NCBI GenBank assembly: GCA_910586105.1
Contig: CAJUGU010000001.1
Span: 1 to 64,000 of the forward strand
DNA length: 64,000 nt
From: an uncultured Eubacteriales bacterium
GTDB lineage: Bacteria; Bacillota; Clostridia; Oscillospirales; Butyricicoccaceae
Reading direction: 5' to 3'
The notes under the pieces are model-generated. The model did not search any database. It was given only the letters and a program-made list of their open reading frames with translations, and was not told the origin of the DNA. The translations under genes were made by a program, and so were the position numbers. How positions within the stretch are numbered: the first letter of the stretch is position 1; each line of letters starts with the position of its first letter. Shown in pieces: positions 28,753-36,210 of this stretch.

Positions 28753-30863
28753 TCAGTTCTCCTTCTTTTTATTGTCAAATTCCAGCTTGTAACGGACATA
28801 TTTGCCGCCGTCGTCGTCCAAAACGACCACAGCATCGTACATGATGCCCTTTTTCTCTGAAAACAGATTCGTCAGACGAACCCGCCCTGTTTTCAAGAGC
28901 GCTGCAGCGATTTTTCGAGTTAGTTCCTTGCGTTTGCTGGTGAAAAATCGATCGTTTTTCCACATCGTAAAACCACATGACGGTTTGTCATAATAACCCT
29001 CGCAAAAGAAGCTCTTTTTGCCTTCAACTACGTTTTTACCGCAGCGGGGGCAAACGCCAACAACCGTGCGTCCAGACTGTGACAGTGCGGAGGACACGAC
29101 TGTCACGGTTTCATAGGACTTAACCAGCGTCGAAAGCATTTCGATGATGCCGTTCATGAAATCCTCTGGGGACAATTCACCGCGTTCGACCGAGCCTAAC
29201 TGTTCCTCCCATTCTGCGGTCAATTTGGCGGATTTCAGCTGATCGGGCATCGCCCAAATCAGTGCTAAGCCTTTTTCGGTGGGAATGAGCAACTTTTTCT
29301 TGCGTTCCACGAAGCCGGAACGCACCAGCTTTTCAATCACTCCGGCACGGGTCGCGGGTGTTCCCAGCCCCTTGCGCTCTGCGTCCTCCAGCTTGGCGAA
29401 ATCCTCTGCGCTGGCGTGCTCCATTGCCGCAAGAAGGGTGTCCTCGCTGAAATGCGTTGGAGGTGAGGTTGTGCCTTCTTTGAGCCGTGCATCTGCACCA
29501 GAAAGCTGCTGGCCGTCCGTCAATTCCGGAAAGGGCAAGGCTGATTCTTCCTGTTGTTTCTCCTTCTTTTTCAGAACGGAAGAAATGCCCGTTCGATCGC
29601 CTTCCAGCCTGCGGAGATTTCCGTGCGGCCTTTTGTGGTAAAAGAAGTGCCGCCACAATCGAGTGTGACGGCAGTTTCTTCGTAAATATGGGGTTCGCCC
29701 ACAGCGCATAAAAGGCGGGCAGCAATCAGATACAGGATGTTTCGCTCGCCTGTGGGAAGGGCAGAAAGGTCGGCGGCAGCGATTTCCGCCGTCGGGATAA
29801 CCGCATGGTGATCGGAAACTTTGCTGTTGTCCACCACCTGAGCGGAATTGACCGGAAGCGCTAAACCTTTCACAAATGGCAGCGTTGGAGCTACGGTTGC
29901 GCACAGCGCGGGAAGCCCCTCCTCCATATCCGTGGTCAAATAGCGGCTGTCCGTTCTCGGATAGGTCGCAAGCCGTTTCTCATAAAGTGCCTGCAAACAA
30001 TCAAGCACCTGTTGAGCTGTAAAATCGAATAATCGGTTCGCTTCACGCTGCAATGTGGTCAGATCGTAGAGCTTTGGCGGGCGTTCCGTTTTCTCTTTTC
30101 GGGTGATGGACTGCACTGCCGCAGTTTTTCCAAGGCAACCCAAACGCAGCTTTTCAGCGTCGGTTTTGGATGAAAACCTTTCACTTGCCGCATGAAACCC
30201 CTGCAAATCCAGCTCCACGGTGTAGAATTTCTCCTTTTTGAAGTTCGCAATGGCGGCTTCGCGCTCCGCAAGAAGCGCAAGGGTTGGCGTTTGCACACGC
30301 CCGATATTCAGCGTCTTGCCTTTATAAAGGCAGGTAAACAGGCGAGTGCCGTTAATGCCGATCAGCCAGTCCGCCTTTGCGCGGCAGAGCGCGGCCTGAT
30401 ATAAATTGTCGTAATTCTGACTATCCAGCAGATGGTCGAATCCTTTGCGGATTGCCGCTTCCTCCATCGAGGAAATCCACAGTCGCTTGACCGGTTTCCG
30501 GCACCCGCACAGATTGTAGGTCAGCCGAAAAATCAGTTCGCCCTCGCGCCCTGCATCGGTCGCACAGACCAGCGAATCTACACGTTCATCCTTCATCAGT
30601 GCGTCGAGGATCGAGAACTGCTTCTTCGTGTCGGGCAATACCCGGAACTGCCACGGGTCGGGCAAAATCGGCAAATCCGCATATGTCCATTTGGAGTAGC
30701 GCGGGTCGTAAGCATCTGCGGGGGCAAGCTCAACCAGATGCCCGATGCACCAGCTCACCAGCCAGCCGTTCCCTTCCATGTAGCCGTCACGCCGGCTTTT
30801 TGCTCCAAGCACTTTTGCCAGAGCCATCGCAACCGACGGTTTCTCAGATATCACAAGTTTTAT
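28753..30863 (-). pseudogene. topB: DNA topoisomerase III, frameshifted and with ATA at the start
   Basis: A type IA topoisomerase of the ICE type that would unlink single-strand-passed DNA during replication or transfer. Frame 1 runs to the stop at 29571 and holds the toprim Glu in ISEKPSVA, the acidic DAGREGELIF and the catalytic Tyr in YPRTDSRYL. Frame 2 (to 28753) continues in the right order from VLKKKEKQQEE through GLGTPATRAGVIEKLV to a Cys4-type zinc element CPRCGKNV...CGF. A single missing base near 29580-29590 explains the split. The expected start MKLVISEKPSVA has ATA instead of ATG (30861-30863), which leaves only a poorly spaced GTG at 30854. No full-length product is expected unless the changes are sequencing errors. 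Confidence 0.85.
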
Positions 30864-31042
30864 TTTTTATCACTCCGTTTCATCAATTTTCGGTAGCAAA
30901 TCCCAATGCAGGGCGAACCGCGCCCATAGGAACATCCCGCACAGGGATGCTCTTGGGGTAGCTCGGCGGGCGGTTCCGGCTCCTGCCGTTCGTTTGGCCT
31001 TTGGGACATCATCCATTCGTAGGGGCTGTCGGTGAATCGCAT
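30860..31042 (-). CDS. Small Cys-rich ICE protein
   Basis: A 60-residue protein, MRFTDSPYEWMMSQRPN at the start, then a four-Cys knot CAGCSYGRGSPCIGIC (about residues 35-50) that could bind a metal. Its ATG overlaps the stop of the CD1107-like gene (TAATG) and its own TAA overlaps the topB start position, so it forms a coupled chain between them. Small proteins with this Cys pattern recur at this place in Tn1549-like ICEs. Function unknown. Confidence 0.7.
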   Translation of the reverse strand: MRFTDSPYEWMMSQRPNERQEPEPPAELPQEHPCAGCSYGRGSPCIGICYRKLMKRSDKK

Positions 31043-32451
31043 TACGGCTCGTCCTCCGGCTCTCCATAGTAATCGTCCGGATAATCCGGTTCATCAGGTT
31101 CGCCGTAGGGGTCGCGCTCCGGCTCCGGCGCGTCGTCTTCGTTGACCATTTCCTCCTCGCCGTCGTCAATCAGCTCGTCGAAATCTTCTGCGTCGTCAAG
31201 AGCCTTTTTCGGCTTATAAATCTTGAAATACCAGCCGATACCGCCAGCAGCCAGCGCCGCAAACAAAGCCAGAATCAGCGTGCCAGTATTGCTTTTTTCC
31301 TGCTTTTTCGGCTCAGTTTCGGTATCTTCTGCGGGTTCGGGAGTCCTTCCAGTACAATCTTTCATAGAAATTGCGCAGACCGGACAACCGGTATTGACCT
31401 CTCCGGGAGCGCATTTTTCCTTACAGCTACAGACCGGTTCTGGCTCCGGGATTGCTGACTGCGACGAATCATCGGTTTTTTTATCTTTTTCCGCCATCGA
31501 AAGCAGGTCGGATTCCTTCACTGTGTCAAGTAAATACACGTTTTCGCTGTCACGCGCCTTATCAATAATCAGATAAAATGTGTTATCATCTTTTGTCGAT
31601 ACGGTAAAAAACTCTTTGCCGTCTTCATCGGTCACGTTGTCCATAACGGTGCCTTGTCCATTCGGGGTCAGGGTTTTTGAAGAATCTGTCCTATTGGTAG
31701 GTTCTTCGCTGACAGGAATCGCCGATACAGACGGCTTTTCGTCTGCATCCGGTTTGACAACGGATGTAGTGGGCTTGGTATTGGTTGCCTGAGTGCTGGC
31801 AGAAACCAACTGCGGACTGCTTGCGGCAGGCTTCTGATAACCCGTATTTTTGATTGATACAGGTTGAGAAGTGTTTCCGGCGCGGTCGGTCGCCTGCAAA
31901 GAAATCTGCGCGACACTGCCGATATTTTTCAGTGGCACGCTCAGCGTTCCCGTTGCGGGGTAAGTAAAGCTTTTTCCCGCGACCAAAACCTCCGTCACGC
32001 CGGAGAGATCATCGCTGCACTCCACCTTGAGCGTGTCGCCGCTGATATGGCCCTTCACGGTCGGCGGGGTACGGTCAAAGCATTCGATATAGCGCGAATT
32101 TTCATAAATTTTCCCGTCCTGACCGGTTACGCGGACGTAAACAGTGCAATTATCGGATATATTCACCACGCCATAACAACGGCTGTCCCTTTGTTCCAGG
32201 TCGTTGGTGATATCCTTCCAGTTGCCGCCCTCAACCTTCACCTGCACCGACGAAAAACCGTTCCCGGCTTCATCGATAATGCAGATTTTTGCGAAGGTGC
32301 TTTGCGCCGCCCAGTCCGCAGGCAGCAGGATTTGGGCGGAAATTGCATCCGCGTCAGCGGCATAAGCTGCGCCTGCCGGAAGCATCACGCCGCTGCTCAA
32401 AATCAAGCATAAAAGCAGTGCGGTTGTGCGTTTCAAAAGTGTCGTTTTCAC
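31042..32451 (-). CDS. CD1107-like mobile element surface protein (DUF4366)
   Basis: A 469-residue exported membrane protein: signal peptide (about 1-32, TTALLLCLILSSGVMLPAGAAYA), an Ig-like extracellular part (about 40-220, with FDRTPPTVKGHISGDTL and ATDRAGNTSQPVSI), a Ser/Thr/Pro-rich stalk, a Cys cluster CSCKEKCAPGEVNTGCPVC (about 344-362), a transmembrane helix (about 395-415, GTLILALFAALAAGGIGW) and a strongly acidic cytoplasmic tail. It fits the DUF4366/CD1107 family always found with the type IV machinery of these ICEs. It probably sits at the cell surface as part of the transfer complex or mating contact; this is inference from position. Overlaps the next gene by one base. Confidence 0.85.
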   Translation of the reverse strand: MKTTLLKRTTALLLCLILSSGVMLPAGAAYAADADAISAQILLPADWAAQSTFAKICIIDEAGNGFSSVQVKVEGGNWKDITNDLEQRDSRCYGVVNISDNCTVYVRVTGQDGKIYENSRYIECFDRTPPTVKGHISGDTLKVECSDDLSGVTEVLVAGKSFTYPATGTLSVPLKNIGSVAQISLQATDRAGNTSQPVSIKNTGYQKPAASSPQLVSASTQATNTKPTTSVVKPDADEKPSVSAIPVSEEPTNRTDSSKTLTPNGQGTVMDNVTDEDGKEFFTVSTKDDNTFYLIIDKARDSENVYLLDTVKESDLLSMAEKDKKTDDSSQSAIPEPEPVCSCKEKCAPGEVNTGCPVCAISMKDCTGRTPEPAEDTETEPKKQEKSNTGTLILALFAALAAGGIGWYFKIYKPKKALDDAEDFDELIDDGEEEMVNEDDAPEPERDPYGEPDEPDYPDDYYGEPEDEP

Positions 32452-32454
32452 GAA

Positions 32455-32700
32455 TTATTCCTCCTTCGTCAAATTCATTGCGGGCGGCTCTTTCGCGGAG
32501 CGGATCAGGTCAAGCAGATCGCGCAGTTCTTCTGGCGATGCCGCAACGCTGCGGACTGCCTGCAAAATAGTAAGGTTTTCCTGCTCAGTGATTTGTCGCT
32601 CGATATCGCGCACCCGCGCCTGCCATTCGCTAGCTTTTTCTTTAGCTTTTATGAGTTCGCCCTTCAATCGGTCGATCTTGCTTTCTCGTGATTCACGCAT
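32455..32700 (-). CDS. DUF4315 family protein
   Basis: About 81 residues, nearly all coiled coil: RESRESKIDRLKGELIKAKEKASEWQARVRDIERQITEQE. The ATG at 32700 follows GGAGGTAAAAACC; the longer frame lies inside the radical SAM gene. It ends 3 bases before the CD1107-like gene. DUF4315 is a constant small member of Tn1549-type transfer operons; its partner and function are not known. Confidence 0.85.
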   Translation of the reverse strand: MRESRESKIDRLKGELIKAKEKASEWQARVRDIERQITEQENLTILQAVRSVAASPEELRDLLDLIRSAKEPPAMNLTKEE

Positions 32701-33602
32701 GGTTTTTACCTCCAATCCTGCCGGGGATGTAATCGGCAAAGTCCTTTACTGTGTTGAAAATGCGCTTGTTATTCACCCAGCGTTGAAGCTGGCGGGTAAT
32801 CGCCGGAGCGTTCGGGCGGTCGTAGACCATCACAAACGGTTCAAATCCCATATCGCGCAGAGTTTCTACTCGGTACAAATCCTGCTCATGTGTGCTGCCG
32901 AAGTTGGTCAGCACATACACGCGCCGCCTGCGGGCACTGCGAATGTTGGTCAGTTCCAAAAACTTCTGAAAGTAACCGGTCAGATCATCGTTTGGATTAT
33001 CCCATGCGAAATGAACCGCCTTGGTTTTGACCTTGTTCAGCAGCGCTACGTTATCCGGCGTGATCAGCCGCACGTCCAGACCTTGTGAGAAATCCACCCA
33101 CGCGCGGCTCTCCGCAAGCTGTAAAATCAGCTTTTCATGGTTAGGGCAGGCGAGTAAATTTGCGTCAAGCAGCTTGATTTCCCGCTGTCCGCGCCAAAAT
33201 TCGGAAAGGTCAGCGGTTTGAATGCTCCGCCGGCCTTCTTTCTGGCTGACAATGCAAAATCCGCAGTTTCTAAGGACAACCTCGGCTCAAAAAGCCGTAG
33301 GCCGTGTCCGAAAACTGCGGATAAAGGGCATAATCCGGGTAAATGTGTTCCACTTCATCGGGAAGATTGCCCGAAAGCCCGTAACCTGTGCCGCCCTTGA
33401 TAACTTCGTCGGCATTGGTTACAAAAATAGTATCTTTTGAATAGGTATCCGTGAACACCCGGCTCTTGTAAACAAGGTCGTAATCTCCCTCCGGATTCCA
33501 CCACTCGACCTGATCTCCCTGCGCCTTATGATAGGCGGAGAGTTTCATTAAGCAGAGATTCGGCCAATTATGGGAATCCACATCGATCAATCCGATTTTC
33601 AT
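32693..33602 (-). pseudogene. Radical SAM family ICE protein, frameshifted in the cluster motif
   Basis: The ATG at 33602 (AAAGGAG site) gives MKIGLIDVDSHNWPNLCLMKLSAYH and continues through the cobalamin-like N-terminal part to GFLSRGCP, where TAG stops the frame at 33270. One extra T there is the fault: removing it gives CPRNCGFC, the CX3CX2C motif for the 4Fe-4S cluster, and the frame then continues without a break through LSEFWRGQREIKLLD, FSQGLDVRLI and a YVLTNFGSTHEQDL segment to 32693. I recognise the whole as the radical SAM protein of Tn1549-like ICEs; its reaction is unknown. As it stands it makes only a 110-residue fragment without the cluster. Confidence 0.85.
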
Positions 33603-33612
33603 AAACGCTCCT

Positions 33613-33684
33613 TTATGGTATTCTGGCATATGCATAGAAATGTTCCTGCCAATAGCTGTTATTAACGCTCGCATAGGAAATTGG
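33613..33684 (-). CDS. Exon 2 of the NlpC/P60 hydrolase gene
   Basis: These 72 bases read, in the frame set by exon 1, PISYASVNNSYWQEHFYAYARIP and then stop at 33613. The pattern matches the normal C-terminal end of ICE NlpC/P60 proteins, which end in a very similar SYW...HFYA...R(I/L)P. The exon is joined only after the group II intron is removed, at a codon boundary (GGC AAT | CCA ATT). The stop precedes the radical SAM ATG by 10 bases. Confidence 0.85.
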   Translation of the reverse strand, partial: PISYASVNNSYWQEHFYAYARIP

Positions 33685-33745
33685 GTAGAGTAGGAAAGCG
33701 CCGCCTTACCACGTTTCCGCAGCAGGTTTGCGCAGACCCCTCTCA

Positions 33746-33780
33746 GAACCGGACTTACCCCTCTCGGAGTATCTCGGCTC
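33746..33780 (-). ncRNA. Group II intron domain V
   Basis: 35-base catalytic hairpin beginning GAGCCGAGATACTCC and closing with GTCCGGTTC, with a GAGA tetraloop. It lies about 60 bases before the intron 3' end, as expected, leaving room for domain VI. Confidence 0.85.
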
Positions 33781-33811
33781 GCCGTCTTTGCTCCACTGCA
33801 AAAATAACTTA

Positions 33812-35602
33812 TCAGAATCCATGATGAATTTTCACATGACAGTCGTGACAAACTGCCAGAGTTTTGCGGCGCTTCGCAATCATCACCTGTTCCCAGGGCT
33901 TTTTCCCGTTCAGGTTTTTGACCTTGTTTACATGGTGAATTTCCAACTTCACATCAGTCGCGCCGCAGAGTTCACATTTCTTTGCTTTCAGTCGGGCATC
34001 GAATGTAGTCCTGCCTTTTGTAATCATAGGAATCACTGTAGGCTGAATGTCCTCACACGTTTTGCCCTCAATCTCATTAAATTTCGCGAGACAGCGCACT
34101 TTGGACCCGGATTTTGTTTCATAGGGAATGCCCCATCGCTTCTTTCCGACGCGGTACTTGTCGTAGATTTTGGACAACTTGCACTTGTGCTTCCCCGCCA
34201 GCGTTTTCAAACAGCTATACTCCATCAGGTAACTGAAATAGTTCAAACATCTGTAGTTGCTGGCAAGAAAATAGTAATTGCAAAGCCCTCTCAGTTCCGC
34301 ATCAAAAATCGTCACAATTTCCAAATCCGTGTGCCGCAGTAAAGACAACCGCGCAACCGGCTCCAGTTTTCCGTTATCCGCCCTCTGTCGGACTGCATCT
34401 CTTGCAAACAGGAATTTTTCAATCTTATCCTGTAGAGGAATCAGCAGTTCAACGGTGTTATTCATTGTCCGCTGTTTGCACTTTTTCCACGGCTTTACCT
34501 GCTGGTCATGGCGTACCCTCACATCATAGCTGAGAAATCGCGCACATTCACTGCTATGGGTAATCAGCGTTTTTTCCTGACTCAATTCCATTTTCAGGGT
34601 GTCACGGATAAACTCCGTCAATTTTGCTTTCATCCATTCACAGTCCTGTTTGCTTCCATTAACAGCAATCAGAAAATCATCGGCATACCGGACATATTTC
34701 AGTTTCTTGTCGTTGCAAAGTTTTGCGGGAGTTTTTCTTAGTTTCTTTCCAACCGCAACATATTCTGCAATCAGCTTGTCCCGCTCTGCTCCCGGCTTCC
34801 GCCTGTTGATTTTTCGCTTGATATTTGCACGTTTTCTCTGTAATACTGCATATTCAGGCGTCACAGTATAGGGAGTTTTGTTGTCAAAGGATTTCTTCAA
34901 TTCTTCAACGAATCTGTCCAGTTCGTTCAAATAGATATTCGCCAGGATGGGCGAAATAATCCCGCCCTGCGGACAGCCGCTGTAGGTGCCGTAATACTTC
35001 CAGTCCTCCATATATCCGGCGTTCAAAAACGTCCGCAGGAGCTTGAGAAATCTGGCATCCTTGATTTTCTTTCCAATAACAGCAATCAAAACAGAGTGGT
35101 CGATGTTGTCAAAACAGCCTTTGATGTCGCCTTCGACAAACCATTTTGCGCCGATAAATTCGTGCGAAAGCTGTGACAGGGCCGTATGACAGCTTCTTCC
35201 GGGCCGGAATCCATGGGAATAGTTCGAGAACACCGGCTCATAAACCGCTTCCAGTATCATGCGCATTACTTCCTGCACCAGCTTGTCCGTGAAAGTTGGC
35301 AAACCCAACGGACGCATTTTGCCGTTCGATTTCTGAATATAGGTGCGCCGCACAGGTTTCGGACGGTAGGTCTCACTTCTCAGTGCGTCAATAATTCTTG
35401 TCACATACTCCTCGCTGAATCCGTCCGCCGTATCATTGTCCACGCCTTTTGTAGCGGCACCATTATTGGAATACAGGTGCTGGTAGGCGATGTAGTAGAT
35501 GTCCGGGCGGAGCATATAGCGAAAGAGCCTTGTAAATATTTCATCATGGTGTTTGCTTGAGTTTTCCTGCAATTTGGTCAAAATCTCTATCGTTGGTTTC
35601 AA
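33812..35602 (-). CDS. ltrA: Group II intron reverse transcriptase/maturase
   Basis: A 596-residue LtrA-like protein, complete in all parts. Reverse transcriptase blocks: RPLGLPTFTDKLVQEV, FSHGFRPGRSCHTAL-type segment (here NYSHGFRPGRSCHTAL), GDIKGCFDNIDH, GCPQGGIISPILANIYLNELD and the catalytic YADDFLIA. Then the maturase domain X (about 400-500), and a C-terminal HNH endonuclease: CELCG, EIHHVNKVKNL and CHDCHVKIHHG. It promotes splicing of its own intron and its insertion into new target DNA. The gene sits in domain IV of the intron. All catalytic residues seen are intact, and no frameshift was found, in contrast with several surrounding ICE genes. Confidence 0.95.
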   Translation of the reverse strand: MKPTIEILTKLQENSSKHHDEIFTRLFRYMLRPDIYYIAYQHLYSNNGAATKGVDNDTADGFSEEYVTRIIDALRSETYRPKPVRRTYIQKSNGKMRPLGLPTFTDKLVQEVMRMILEAVYEPVFSNYSHGFRPGRSCHTALSQLSHEFIGAKWFVEGDIKGCFDNIDHSVLIAVIGKKIKDARFLKLLRTFLNAGYMEDWKYYGTYSGCPQGGIISPILANIYLNELDRFVEELKKSFDNKTPYTVTPEYAVLQRKRANIKRKINRRKPGAERDKLIAEYVAVGKKLRKTPAKLCNDKKLKYVRYADDFLIAVNGSKQDCEWMKAKLTEFIRDTLKMELSQEKTLITHSSECARFLSYDVRVRHDQQVKPWKKCKQRTMNNTVELLIPLQDKIEKFLFARDAVRQRADNGKLEPVARLSLLRHTDLEIVTIFDAELRGLCNYYFLASNYRCLNYFSYLMEYSCLKTLAGKHKCKLSKIYDKYRVGKKRWGIPYETKSGSKVRCLAKFNEIEGKTCEDIQPTVIPMITKGRTTFDARLKAKKCELCGATDVKLEIHHVNKVKNLNGKKPWEQVMIAKRRKTLAVCHDCHVKIHHGF

Positions 35603-36210
35603 TGAGGTTTTCCTCCCTAATCAATTTTGATTTTGATACGCTCAGACTGCATCCCTTCGCCATGTGAGCGGTTCTCCCGCATCCGTTTTTACGGCTTTCC
35701 CTGTCAGTTCAGGGTTCTCAGACTACTATGGATGCTCCGTTGCCCTGCCGGATTTTCAGTGTCTGCCACATAGCCCTTTCAGGCGTTCCGGTTTAGGCAA
35801 TCTCCAGTTAACGGAAGTAGTAGGCAAATGTGAATTGTCGGTAATGTGCTTTCGTTCCGTTAACGCCGGTTCTCCGGCGCGCCGTGCGTCATATTTGATA
35901 ACGTATCAGAGGGCAACCCTCTCTGATACCGTCCGCACCGCAGGTTTCAGGCAAATTTCCTGCGCCCGCACTGAACAGGGGCTGGGAACTCGCAAGATTC
36001 AAACCCAGAATCATCCTCATATTCACTTATCCTTGCAGTTCAGTCGCACCCGATTGCCTTTAGGTGACTTACCGCTTTCCTGACGTGCTCTGTTCCCGTG
36101 TCAGCTTTCGCCTTTCGGTTAGTCAGGTGGATTCCCGCGTTATCTTACGGGGTAGGGCCTTTCTCTGTCCTCCTTTCGTCTACTTCTACTTCCGTCCTAT
36201 CTGGACGCAC

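Larger units (their letters stand above)
33685..36210 (-). mobile_element. Group II intron, complete, 2526 bases
   Basis: The 5' end is GTGCG at 36210-36206, the standard group II start. The 3' end is ...CTCTAC at 33685, with the usual final A-pyrimidine. Domain V is visible at 33746-33780: GAGCCG and CGGTTC arms around an AGATACTCC-GAGA-GGGG stem. The maturase ORF lies in domain IV. The EBS1 candidate ATTGCC (35796-35801, read on minus) pairs with the last six exon bases GGCAAT; EBS2 candidate AGTGAAT (36021-36027) pairs with ATTCATT just upstream with one wobble. Excision restores the NlpC/P60 frame exactly. The retained structure and ORF suggest an active, splicing intron. Confidence 0.92.

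Noticed and set aside
29571..29600. Programmed frameshift in topB
   Set aside because: No slippery heptamer or obvious downstream stimulatory structure was seen, and the start codon is also damaged, so simple mutation or sequence error is more likely.
36145..36210. The last 21 codons of the unspliced hydrolase frame as a genuine C-terminus
   Set aside because: They are the 5' end of the group II intron (GTGCG onward); the natural end lies in exon 2.
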